Source: Rhodocytophaga rosea
GTDB lineage: Bacteria; Bacteroidota; Bacteroidia; Cytophagales; 172606-1
DNA: 64,000 bases
NCBI RefSeq assembly: GCF_010119975.1
Contig: NZ_CP048222.1
Location: 124,001-188,000 of the forward strand
Direction of reading: 5' to 3'
Translations under genes and position numbers: made by a program
The notes under the pieces: generated by a model
Seen by the model: the letters and a program-made list of their open reading frames with translations, nothing else
What the model was told of the DNA's origin: nothing
Databases searched by the model: none
In this document: positions 8,965 through 17,139 of the stretch, piece by piece
Position numbering within the stretch: position 1 is the first letter of the stretch
Layout of the letters: every line of letters begins with the position of its first letter

Positions 8965-9825
8965 TTAAGCAACTAACACATATTGATTTAAAAGTTGCTC
9001 CATCTGGGCTGGTGTTCTATATCCCAGAGAGGAATGCAGTCTTTTCCTGTTGTACCAGATTTCTATATATTCAAAAACAGTGGTAGCCGCTTGCTGCTGA
9101 TGGGCAAACTTATAATCATATACACATTCCACTTTCAGGGTCTTAAAGAAGCTTTCTGCGACAGCATTATCCCAACAATTCCCTTTTCGACTCATGCTTG
9201 GCTTAATAAGAGGATATGTACCTAATTCTTGCCTAAATTCATCACAGGCATACTGTATACCCCTGTCTGAATGAAATATTAGAGGTTGGATCACGGGCCT
9301 GTTTTTTATAGCCATTTTTAATGCTGCTATTGTCGTCTCTTTGGCCTTCATGGTTTTACTCAAGGCGAGAGCCAATAATCTTTCTGTCTGCCAAATCCAG
9401 TACCACCGTAAGATATAGCCAACCTGTAATGGTTCTGATATAAGTGGACCCGATGCTGACATCGTCTGCAGGTCCATGTCTGATACCCAGGCCTGACCTG
9501 TTGCATTAGCTGTAAAATTTCGATCCAGTAGATTTTCACTCACCGGATAGCTATGCTTTGAATCCGTAGTGACCTTATACCTTTTAATTCTTTTTGCCCT
9601 AAGCTCAGCCTGCTTCATTAAGCGGGCAACCCTGGGTCTGGAAACTGAAATGTTATTCGCTTTCAAGGCTTTACTGATTCTTGGGCTACCATAGGTCTGG
9701 CCACTCTCCTTATGGATCACTCTGATCTGTTGAAGAATTTCCCGGTTCTCTGTAGCTCGTTTAGATGGCTCACTGTTTATCCATCCATAATATCCACTTT
9801 TACTTACTTGAAAGGCTTTGCACAT
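8965..9825 (-). pseudogene. IS3 transposase OrfB, damaged
   Basis: This is a 286-residue frame with a normal N-terminal region (GYYGWINS, YGSPRISKAL) and normal later DDE motifs (FHSDRGIQYA, NAVAESFFKTLK). Between them the usual DLTYIRT...LDLADRK segment is disrupted. After WVSD an extra 32-bp piece (9445-9476) shifts the frame, giving unrelated residues (MDLQTMSASGPLISEPLQ). An extra base near GGCTCTCGCC then restores it at ALSKTMKAKE. The correct sequence YIRTITGWLYLTVVLDLADR is still readable in another frame. The product is unlikely to be catalytic. Confidence 0.85.
9445..9476 (-). repeat. 32-bp quasi-palindromic insert B (in IS3 OrfB)
   Basis: The minus strand reads TGGACCTGC through to CATCGGGTCCA. 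Terminal TGGACC/GGTCCA pair, and inner CGATG/CATCG pair around TCAG, so it can fold into a bulged hairpin. It matches the insert at 9912-9943 at 27 of 32 positions when one is inverted. Confidence 0.75.
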
Positions 9826-9911
9826 CTTCTCAATGGGGTATACAGTGTGATTATCCTTTATGAATTGGAATATCTCCCATCGTTCCTGGAAAAGATGCTG
9901 ACCGCCTTTTT

Positions 9912-9943
9912 TGGACCTGCCTACGTTGTGAGCATCGGCTCCA
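9912..9943 (+). repeat. 32-bp quasi-palindromic insert A (in IS3 OrfA)
   Basis: The plus strand reads TGGACCTGC through to CATCGGCTCCA. It lies between the codons for ERD and KKAVSIF of OrfA, where other IS3 copies have only two codons. It is related to the insert at 9445-9476 but in the opposite orientation. Confidence 0.75.
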
Positions 9944-10202
9944 TATCCCTTTCCATTTCTGCATCCTTTAATGCCTTCTTTAGACGGGCTATTTCTGCTT
10001 CTTCAGGGGTTTGTTTTGGTTTTCCATGGCCAGGAAAACTTCCCTCCCTCTTGTCTAAAAACTCACGGCGCCAGCGATAAATCAATCCAATTTTGATATC
10101 CAATTCTTTAGCCAGATCTACTAAATTTTTTCTGCTCTTACTAAGTTCAACAGTCATTAGTTTGAACTCCTTGTCGAATTTTCTTCTTTGTCCCATTTTC
10201 AT
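9921..10202 (-). pseudogene. IS3 transposase OrfA, truncated by an insert
   Basis: A normal HTH region (FDKEFKLMTVELS, LIYRWRREFLDKREG) and coil (EAEIARLKKALKDAEMERD) are followed by MEPMLTT-stop instead of the expected ILKKAVSIFS. The foreign residues come from a 32-bp insert at 9912-9943 that carries an in-frame TAG. After the insert the frame resumes as KKAVSIFSRNDG. The stop lies upstream of the A AAA AAG slippery site, so neither full OrfA nor OrfAB can be made. Confidence 0.85.
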
Positions 10203-10249
10203 TAAGTTAAGTATTTTCTCTTAACTTAATGTCCACCCAAATGTAGCAA

Positions 10250-10390
10250 GATCAGGGAGAGATATCTGGAGGTCAAGCATCAGATCCCTACTCAGGAGCA
10301 AATACAGCAGTTATACAGCCAAAAGAAAGAAGATATTTTAGCCAGAAATTATACTTTTATCCAATGGAAAAAGAAGCAGTCTCTGTCTTG
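10250..10390 (+). pseudogene. C-terminal protein remnant downstream of IS3 copy 2
   Basis: A plus-strand frame reads RERYLEVKHQIPTQEQIQQ, then LYSQKKEDILARNYTF and a short basic tail to TGA at about 10388-10390. It has good protein-like composition but no start between it and the IS3 end. It is probably the tail of a gene lost or separated by the insertion. The family is not recognised. Confidence 0.4.
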
Positions 10391-10589
10391 ACTCTCTCAG
10401 GTTACGACAGTATCCCCATTTGGCTATCTACCCTTACAGCGCTTGGGTGATGTATTTATCAGAAAACACATCGTTTTTTAAAGTTAATAGCGAAAAGCCC
10501 AAAAATACCCCTTTTCGATTTTAAAAAAATTTTCAAAAAAATCTCTGCATTTTGGTTACTGCAGAATACAACAAATTATTAAAAACAAA

Positions 10590-10622
10590 AAACCCCCAAA
10601 TTTGCGAAATTTGGGGGTTTTT
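10590..10622 (-). terminator. Rho-independent terminator after the tRNA-Thr fragment
   Basis: A stem of CCCCCAAATTT/AAATTTGGGGG around GCG, with A-runs before and T-runs after, able to act on both strands. The matching hairpin at 63796-63826 has a paired C-to-G and G-to-C change that keeps the stem, which indicates selection on the structure. Confidence 0.85.
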
Positions 10623-10625
10623 AGA

Positions 10626-10680
10626 GAGCCCCCAGTCGGAATCGAACCAACGACCTACTGATTACAAGTATAGCGCCTGT
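10626..10680 (-). repeat. tRNA-Thr(TGT) 3'-half fragment, putative att site (left)
   Basis: On the minus strand this reads from the anticodon loop (CTTGTAA, anticodon TGT) through the 3' anticodon stem, variable loop, T-arm (GTTGG TTCGATT CCGAC) to the acceptor 3' strand GGGGGCTC. The D-arm and 5' acceptor strand are absent, so it is not a functional tRNA. The 55 bp are identical to 63829-63883. Tyrosine recombinases commonly use exactly this tRNA half as an attachment core. Confidence 0.8.
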
Positions 10681-10785
10681 ATGCTATAAATCAGCTACTT
10701 ATGACAGGCAGGTCTCAAATAGGTCTCGAAAAATGATTTCTAAACTACCCCTTTTATCGCTTTTCGCTAGGAAAAATTTACTAAG

Positions 10786-11131
10786 CTTATGAAGATTTAT
10801 GCACAAGTAGTGCCCCTTGAAGAATAGCCCCTGCCCTCTTATTTTTTCCTCCAGTTAATAGTAGCAAGTTCACTTCTCACCTGACTTGGTTTTTCTAAAA
10901 CAAATCCTAAAAGGAGAATACCCACTTTGAGTAGCTTGTGATCTCTCCCAGAATTTAGTTTTATTTACAGCTGGATTCCTGATTTGGGATTGGCTACTTA
11001 CCCATACTAAGTCTTTTATTAATATTATTACACTCAGCTCATCAAAAAATAGTTTACCTTTAACAAAAGTAACGCCTACTGGTAATATAAACCTGGTAAG
11101 AATCCCTTTAATACTGTTTTAACCCAATTTT
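10786..11131. other. Non-coding stretch between the att repeat and the GH130 gene
   Basis: No integrase or other protein-like frame was found where an element's integrase might be expected. A short minus-strand peptide (LKVGILLLGFVLEKPSQVR, about 10848-10945) is possibly fossil coding. The rest presumably contains the GH130 promoter. Confidence 0.4.
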
Positions 11132-12604
11132 ATGAGACTTACCATTGAAAGAAAATCCGAAAAAGTATATCCAGATACCAAGCGTGTAATTGCCCGCTTC
11201 TTCTTTAATGGCGAAGAAAGGGCCAGACAAGTTATTAAACGGGTAATGGGCCTGAGCGAAAAAGAAGTTTTTAATACGATTTCACCCATTCTGCAGGAAT
11301 ACTCCAAACGGCATCGCAACATCACAAAGGTACTGAACAGACATTGCGCCAAAATAAAATATCTGTTTCCGGAAATGGGAATTGATTTTGAAAAAATAGA
11401 ACCTTTCCGCAAATTGTTACTTGGCTCCTACTTTACCCATGAATATTCTATTGAATCAGCGGCATTTTTTAATCCTTCTATCGTAGAGGACCCCGACCAG
11501 TCTGAATTGGAGGTGGGAGAAAAACGAATTATTATCAGCTTTAGAGCCGTGGGAGAAGGCCATATCTCCTCTATTGTTTTCAGGCGTGCCTTGCTGGACA
11601 AGGATACCAATGTGCATGTATTACCAGCGGGTAATTATGTGGATGAGGCTGAAATTGTACGAGGTGCAGAGTATAACAAAAAAACGTTTTTTGAGCCTGC
11701 CCTGACTACCCATATCAACGGGCAGATCGTAGATGAAGTAGAAGCAAAACTGGAGGAAAACTTTGAATTTACTTCGCTGCGGAAGATGGTTACAAACGTG
11801 CAGGCATTACAACCAGATACAGCCCTAAAAAGAGAATATGATAAAGTGCTCTGGCTGGCAGATTCCTATTACGAGCTATCCTTTTCGCTGGATACCGATA
11901 TATCCGACCGGGTTATATTTCCTATTTCGGAGTTTGAGCGTAAAGGCATTGAAGACGCCCGGTTTGTGCGTTTTACGGAGCCAGATGGCCGCATTGTGTA
12001 TTACGCTACTTATACCGCCTATGATGGTTCTGAAATTATGCCCAAACTGCTGAGAACCCGGAATTTTTACGACTTCCGGGTAATGCCACTCTATGGTGCC
12101 GGTGCCCACAATAAAAATCTGGCACTTTTCCCCCGTAAAATTAACGGCCAGTTTGTGATGATGTCGCGGATTGATGGCTGGAGTAATTATATTATGTACT
12201 CTAGTAATATCAATGTGTGGGAAAACCCTGTCAGGATGCAGGAGCCTAAATACAGCTGGGAGTTTATTCAGATCGGCAACTGCGGCTCACCCATTGAAAC
12301 GGAACATGGATGGCTGGTGATTACACATGGTGTAGGTCCGATGCGGCGCTACTGCCTGGGAGTAAGCCTGCTTGATCTGGAAAATCCTTCGATAGAAATA
12401 GGTCATTTAAGCGAACCTTTGCTGATTCCCAATAAAGAAGAAAGAGAAGGATACGTGCCCAATGTATTGTATTCCTGCGGTTCCATTATCCATAATGGTA
12501 AACTGCTGATTCCCTATGGCCTGTCTGATTATTGTTCTTCTTTTGCAACGGTAGATCTGGAATCTCTGCTTGCTAAACTGCTGGATACATCTTCAGCGGT
12601 TTAA
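11132..12604 (+). CDS. GH130-family glycoside phosphorylase/hydrolase
   Basis: A 490-residue cytoplasmic enzyme of the GH130 five-bladed propeller family, which includes beta-mannoside phosphorylases and beta-1,2-mannosidases. An N-terminal extension of about 110 residues precedes the propeller. Typical propeller strands are seen (YYATYTAYDGSEIMPKLLRT, KNLALFPRKINGQFVMMSR, WEFIQIGNCGSPIETEHGW). There is no signal peptide. The gene converges on the two GT4 genes and overlaps the 3' end of the nearer one by 12 bases. The GH130-GT4-GT4 arrangement suggests turnover and synthesis of the same, probably mannose-containing, glycan. Phosphorylase versus hydrolase cannot be decided by eye. Confidence 0.88.
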   Translation: MRLTIERKSEKVYPDTKRVIARFFFNGEERARQVIKRVMGLSEKEVFNTISPILQEYSKRHRNITKVLNRHCAKIKYLFPEMGIDFEKIEPFRKLLLGSYFTHEYSIESAAFFNPSIVEDPDQSELEVGEKRIIISFRAVGEGHISSIVFRRALLDKDTNVHVLPAGNYVDEAEIVRGAEYNKKTFFEPALTTHINGQIVDEVEAKLEENFEFTSLRKMVTNVQALQPDTALKREYDKVLWLADSYYELSFSLDTDISDRVIFPISEFERKGIEDARFVRFTEPDGRIVYYATYTAYDGSEIMPKLLRTRNFYDFRVMPLYGAGAHNKNLALFPRKINGQFVMMSRIDGWSNYIMYSSNINVWENPVRMQEPKYSWEFIQIGNCGSPIETEHGWLVITHGVGPMRRYCLGVSLLDLENPSIEIGHLSEPLLIPNKEEREGYVPNVLYSCGSIIHNGKLLIPYGLSDYCSSFATVDLESLLAKLLDTSSAV

Positions 12605-13600
12605 AATCTGCCGGTAAACGCTTAGGTAGTCATTCGCCATTTTTTGCTGCGAAAAATTAGAAATCGCCCATTCCCGGCAGTTTGAGCGGTGAATCTGAGC
12701 AATATGCCCAACAGCTTCTACCGCCTGGTTTACTGTATCAACCAGAAAACCTGTATAGCCAGACTGGATCAGTTCGGGCATAGCGCCTTTGTTGAAGGCA
12801 ATAACCGGTGTGCCACAAAGCATAGCTTCTGCTACACTTAAACCAAAGGGTTCATTAAAACGGATAGGATGTAAAAGTGCCAGGGCATTGCCCAGCAATT
12901 GATTGCGTTGCTCTGGCCCAGCCTGGCCAAGAAATACAATATCATCATTTAAAAATGGCTGTACTTTCTCCTGAAAACATTCCTGATCCTGAATTATTCC
13001 TGCGATAAATAAACGCTTATTGCTTCTCCGGGCAATCTCAATGGCTTCTGATGTACCCTTGTCTGGGTGGATGCGGCCAAAAAACAATAAATAATCCTCC
13101 GGTTGTGCAGTAAAGGAAAAATCACTCACCCGGAGTCCATTAAACACGGTAGCAATATATGGGAGTAAAGGGCTGCGGTCAGCATGGCTGATGGATACAT
13201 AATGCGAGCTGGCAGCATATTTCTGGTATACCGGAATAATCCTTTCGGATGAAAACCCATGAATAGTCGTTACCATCGGCGTACGAATCAATCCCGAATA
13301 AGTAAGCGGCAGGAAATCGAAATGGTTATGAATCATATCAAATTCCGCTGCTTTTTCCATCAGATTACTGATGTGCAGACATTCCAGCACTTTGGCATCT
13401 TGTTCCCGGTCTTCCTCATACCCTTTCGCTACAACGGCATTTAATTTACCACTTGTCACAGAATCAGCAGTTGCAAAGAGGGTAACATCTATTCCCAGTT
13501 CCACCAAACCTTCCACTACATTAGAAGCGACCTGCTCCCAGGGACCATAATGCCTGGGAGGCGTTCGCCAGGCTACAGGAGCAAGTACGGCGACTCTCAT
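12593..13600 (-). CDS. GT4-family glycosyltransferase
   Basis: A 335-residue GT-B retaining glycosyltransferase. The N-terminal Rossmann domain opens MRVAVLAPVAWRTPPRHYGPWE, and the C-terminal donor-binding domain has the GT4 signature FNEPFGLSVAEAMLCGTPVIA with its E-x7-E pair. This is followed by GAMPELIQSGYTGFLVD. It acts in the cytoplasm on a nucleotide sugar. The start codon overlaps the stop of the preceding gene by 4 bases (ATGA), so the two GT4 genes are translationally coupled. Acceptor and donor are unknown; with GH130 beside it, a mannosyl donor is the natural guess. Confidence 0.9.
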   Translation of the reverse strand: MRVAVLAPVAWRTPPRHYGPWEQVASNVVEGLVELGIDVTLFATADSVTSGKLNAVVAKGYEEDREQDAKVLECLHISNLMEKAAEFDMIHNHFDFLPLTYSGLIRTPMVTTIHGFSSERIIPVYQKYAASSHYVSISHADRSPLLPYIATVFNGLRVSDFSFTAQPEDYLLFFGRIHPDKGTSEAIEIARRSNKRLFIAGIIQDQECFQEKVQPFLNDDIVFLGQAGPEQRNQLLGNALALLHPIRFNEPFGLSVAEAMLCGTPVIAFNKGAMPELIQSGYTGFLVDTVNQAVEAVGHIAQIHRSNCREWAISNFSQQKMANDYLSVYRQILNR

Positions 13601-15876
13601 AAAGCAGGTACCAGTGTATTTCCGGCCTGGTCGTATTCATATTCAATTTCCAGGGCTTTTAGCACCGTTAAATGAGAAATCAGGTAAGCCAGTGTACTTT
13701 CTGCGCCCTGGTTCCGGTTAATGGCGGTTTGCTGCAAGCCATCACAGCATCCTCTGGTTTCATGATCATACAAAGGCACCCGCAGGATATTTTCTCCCAG
13801 AAACCACCGGTAGCTGACAAACATTTTCTCAATAAACTCGGGTTGATGTGTGGTTTGATACGCCTGCAAATACATTAACACCATGGCCATCGTTTCAATG
13901 GCTTGCTGATCAAATAAGGGCATTTTTTCGCCCTGGCTATACCATCCCTGGTTACCAACCGGGCTCAGAAATCCATTACGGAAGCTCAGCTTATCCAGAA
14001 AGCTCAATGATTCCATGGCCACTTGTTTTACCTGTTCATCGCCGGTAATTTCACAGGAATGAAGCAGGGCCAGAGGTAAAATAGCGTTGTCGTAGGTAAG
14101 CTTATCTTCAAACCAGTGCCAGGTATCTTGCTTATGAAGCTGATAGGCTTCCAGTAATGAGGTTGTCAGATGTACCAGTTCTTTCACCATACCCTCGTCA
14201 TCCGGATGTGTTTTCAGATAATAGGCAATGCCAATGATGGTGTTACCGATGCCTCGCAGGTGGTGCAGTTGTTTAAAATGAGGCACCGACCTGGAAAATA
14301 GCTCCCCGGCAAATTCGCGGTATGAATTATTGGGAGCACAATTGATCAGATAACCCAAGGCCCACACCGTCCGGCCAAAAGAATCTTCAGAGCCTATTTC
14401 ATCCAGGTACTGGCGGGTGAAACTAAGAAAATTGCGGAAGTTGCCATCATCTCGCTGCAAATAATGTATGTAACTCAAATAAATAGGGAGCAGGTCAAGA
14501 GCTTCTTTGCTTTTATTGCGCTGATAAGCCATTAGTGCCATGATCAATGCCCGGGCATTGTCATCGAGGCAGTAACCTTCTTTGAGGTTTGGAATGCCAT
14601 ATTTAGCATGCTGTACAATGCCGGTATCATCGGTTAGCCGGCGTACATGTGCCAGGCTAAATTCAGGAATAATTTCCGGGTCTACAATCTGGAGTAGTTT
14701 CTCCTGGGTTATTTCTGCCTGAGAAATGCCTTCTTCTATGGCCTGTAAATATTCTCCACCGATGGTGGGCCAACGCAGGTGAAGTCCATATTGATAGGCA
14801 TTCGCTTGCAACTCTTTTAATTTGGCACTATCGTCTAACAACTCAGTTACTGCTTTTGCCAGTGCTTCTGCATCTTTAAACCCAAACAGCCGGCCCCTGT
14901 TTTCGGCCAGTAACTCAACCGCATGCCAGTAAGGAGTGGATACTACGGCAGCACCTGCGCCTATGGCATAGGATAAGGTGCCACTTGTGATTTGCGCTTC
15001 ATTGTTATAGGGCGTAATATAAATGGCGGCCGCCGTGAGATAATTAATCAGTTCAGCTTCTGAAACAAATTTATTAATGAATATCAGGTGCTTGTCTACT
15101 TTAAGCTGGATTGCCAGCAGTTTTAACTGTTCCCGGTATTCCTCTCCGGAACTGCGTACAACGCCCGGGTGTGTATTGCCTAATACCACATATACCACTT
15201 CCGGATGTTTTGCCACAATGGCTGGTAAGGCTTTAATTACGGTTTCCAATCCTTTGTTGCGGCTCAGCAGACCAAAGCTGAAGAGTACCCGGTGATTGCG
15301 GAAAGGCGAAACCGTATGTAGGGGATTTACTTTAGGTGCTTCCAGGTCTGGTACCCCATGTTCAATGAATTGTATTTTCTCAAGCGGTATCTGGTAAATT
15401 GTAGTCAAAAATTCAATACCCCTGCGGCTCATCACAATCAGTTTGGCAGACCGCTGGGCAATTTCCTGAATAATAATTTTCTGTGTATAGGAAGGCTCCT
15501 GCAAAATGGTATGCAGTACGGTAATAAGAGGTTTTTCCAGTCGGTGGAGTAAGGGTAGGATATAGATGCCGCTTTCACCGCCAAAAATACCAAATTCATG
15601 CTCCAACAGGCAAACATCGGCATCACTGGTGTTAATATACGTAGCGGCCATAATATAATCCTTCTGGCGGTCCTGCCTGATGACAAACTTGACTTCATCT
15701 GGGTATTCGTATTCATCTAACTCATCAGAATCATTCATGGCTATCCCAAAACTGCTTTCCTGTCCGCTCTGTCCATTCACAGGTTGATTCGCCAGGATAG
15801 CTTTGACCACATTATTATTAAAAGTGGCGATACCACAGGCACGTGGTAAATAAGTGGAGATATAGGCGATTTTCAT
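13597..15876 (-). CDS. Two-domain GT4 glycosyltransferase with a C-terminal helical domain
   Basis: A 759-residue protein. Residues 1-390 are a GT4 transferase (MKIAYISTYLPRACGIATFN; donor site ITSGTLSYAIGAGAAVVSTP). Residues about 400-750 form a helical region with repeated motifs (LDDNARALIMALMAYQRN, DSFGRTVWALGYLIN), consistent with an alpha/alpha toroid seen in carbohydrate-active enzymes. It is first in the two-gene GT operon and coupled to the next by ATGA. The toroid may be a substrate-binding or second catalytic unit; this is inference. There is no signal peptide, so the protein is cytoplasmic. Confidence 0.88.
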   Translation of the reverse strand: MKIAYISTYLPRACGIATFNNNVVKAILANQPVNGQSGQESSFGIAMNDSDELDEYEYPDEVKFVIRQDRQKDYIMAATYINTSDADVCLLEHEFGIFGGESGIYILPLLHRLEKPLITVLHTILQEPSYTQKIIIQEIAQRSAKLIVMSRRGIEFLTTIYQIPLEKIQFIEHGVPDLEAPKVNPLHTVSPFRNHRVLFSFGLLSRNKGLETVIKALPAIVAKHPEVVYVVLGNTHPGVVRSSGEEYREQLKLLAIQLKVDKHLIFINKFVSEAELINYLTAAAIYITPYNNEAQITSGTLSYAIGAGAAVVSTPYWHAVELLAENRGRLFGFKDAEALAKAVTELLDDSAKLKELQANAYQYGLHLRWPTIGGEYLQAIEEGISQAEITQEKLLQIVDPEIIPEFSLAHVRRLTDDTGIVQHAKYGIPNLKEGYCLDDNARALIMALMAYQRNKSKEALDLLPIYLSYIHYLQRDDGNFRNFLSFTRQYLDEIGSEDSFGRTVWALGYLINCAPNNSYREFAGELFSRSVPHFKQLHHLRGIGNTIIGIAYYLKTHPDDEGMVKELVHLTTSLLEAYQLHKQDTWHWFEDKLTYDNAILPLALLHSCEITGDEQVKQVAMESLSFLDKLSFRNGFLSPVGNQGWYSQGEKMPLFDQQAIETMAMVLMYLQAYQTTHQPEFIEKMFVSYRWFLGENILRVPLYDHETRGCCDGLQQTAINRNQGAESTLAYLISHLTVLKALEIEYEYDQAGNTLVPAL

Positions 15877-15952
15877 TCATGTCGGTTTAAGGTGAAGCCA
15901 AATGGCTGGAGAGAAAATATATTATTTAAAGGCGGCTGATAGCATTTCATTC

Positions 15953-17023
15953 TTAAGCATTCCCTAGTTTTCGGATGTATAACCAGTGGGAATGCAGGGC
16001 CTTCAGCACAGAAGGGTGTTCTATATAGGTGACATTAAACTCCTGGCAAGTCTGTTTTACAAACTCATTGATTTTAGGATAGTGTATGTGGCTTACCCTG
16101 GGAAATAAATGATGTTCTACCTGAAAATTTAACCCACCCAGCAGCCAGGAAGTTATTTTACTATTGGTGGCAAAGTTAGCCGTTGTACTTACCTGGTGTA
16201 TGGCCCATTCCTGCTCAATTTTATTTATATCTTTTTCAAGAACGGGGAAATGCGTGCCTTCTACCACATGTGCCAGCTGAAAAACTACAGCAATAAACAG
16301 CCCACAAACAACGGTAACAATTAGAAAGCCGATGATCGTTTTTATAAATCCAACCATGAGTATGGGCAATACCAGATAGAAGAATATATAGCATACTTTG
16401 GTAAGCCAGAAAATATAATGTTCTTTCTTTTCTAAGGGTTGTGAAACCCCATTAGCCGCAATTTTGCCAGTAAAATACTTTTCAAAATCATGATAAAATA
16501 CCCAGGTGATATAAGAAATGCCATAAAGCAGGAAAAAGTAAAAGTGCTGGAACCGATGAATCTTATATAAAGGCTGGCTCTGGTGTAAGCGCATAAAAGG
16601 CTTTACATCTATATCAGAATCCATTCCTTCAATATTAGTATAGGTATGATGGTTTATATTATGCTTCACCTTCCAGAAGTAAGTATTTCCTCCCAGCACA
16701 TTCAGAAAATAAGCAGAAGTACTGTTGAGCCAGGCATGTTTAGAAAAGCTCTGATGGCCGCCTTCATGCATAATATTAAAGCCGATAAGGGCCAGATTCA
16801 TACCTAGCAACATGCATAATGCAACAGCAATTAACGGAGCCGGTGTAAAGAAAACAAGAAGAATATATAGTAGGATAGCAGAAGAAACTTGGATCAGCCC
16901 TTTTATCAATAGAGTATTATTACCAGAAGGATGAAGGTGGTTACTGGCAAAGTACTGGTCTACTTTTTCTTTTAATGACTTAAAGAAGGGACTTTGCTTA
17001 TTATTGAAGGTTACCTTGGACAT
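15953..17023 (-). CDS. Membrane fatty acid desaturase (copy 1)
   Basis: A 356-residue integral-membrane di-iron desaturase of the linoleoyl/acyl-lipid type. The three histidine boxes are HEGGH (86-90), HNINHH (121-126) and QVEHH (301-305). The last is the front-end-like third box. Paired hydrophobic segments lie at about 42-82 and 205-255. It introduces a double bond into membrane acyl chains, adjusting fluidity. It is paralogous to the gene at 47455-48576. Its upstream DNA carries AGTATTTATACG (17075-17086), a 12-mer also found in the hairpin upstream of the second desaturase. Confidence 0.92.
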   Translation of the reverse strand: MSKVTFNNKQSPFFKSLKEKVDQYFASNHLHPSGNNTLLIKGLIQVSSAILLYILLVFFTPAPLIAVALCMLLGMNLALIGFNIMHEGGHQSFSKHAWLNSTSAYFLNVLGGNTYFWKVKHNINHHTYTNIEGMDSDIDVKPFMRLHQSQPLYKIHRFQHFYFFLLYGISYITWVFYHDFEKYFTGKIAANGVSQPLEKKEHYIFWLTKVCYIFFYLVLPILMVGFIKTIIGFLIVTVVCGLFIAVVFQLAHVVEGTHFPVLEKDINKIEQEWAIHQVSTTANFATNSKITSWLLGGLNFQVEHHLFPRVSHIHYPKINEFVKQTCQEFNVTYIEHPSVLKALHSHWLYIRKLGNA

Positions 17024-17139
17024 ATACGGGGTACCATTACTTATATAAGGATTTATACTGATTACTTATCAATAAGTATTTATACGGCTTTTACAGTTGC
17101 TTAGTCTAGCAGGTTTAATAATTTATTATAATTAAGTAA

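Larger units (their letters stand above)
8952..10238 (-). mobile_element. IS3-family insertion sequence, copy 2, carrying two extra 32-bp inserts
   Basis: About 1.29 kb, bounded by TGTGGACAATAAATTAAG at the low end and the complement of GGTGGACATTAAGTTAAG at the high end. Probable 4-bp target duplication AAAT at 8948-8951 and 10239-10242. Its two transposase frames are each broken by a related 32-bp insertion (9445-9476 and 9912-9943), so this copy is probably inactive. Confidence 0.85.
10446..10785 (-). repeat. Left copy of the roughly 300-bp att-like repeat
   Basis: Homologous to 63661-63985. In order on the plus strand it holds a TGATGTATTTA start, TAGCGAAAAGC (10488-10498), an AT-rich spacer, a terminator hairpin, the 55-bp tRNA-Thr block, repeated GGTCTC motifs and GCTTTTCGCTA (10759-10769). 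The last is the exact inverse of the earlier 11-mer. The repeat has diverged outside the 55-bp core, which is identical in both copies. Confidence 0.8.

Noticed and set aside
8952-10238. CRISPR-like reading of the two 32-bp inserts
   Set aside because: Only two copies, opposite orientation and about 435 bases apart; no array or cas gene.
10626-10680. Complete tRNA gene
   Set aside because: Only the 3' half is present; the 5' acceptor strand and D-arm cannot be formed.
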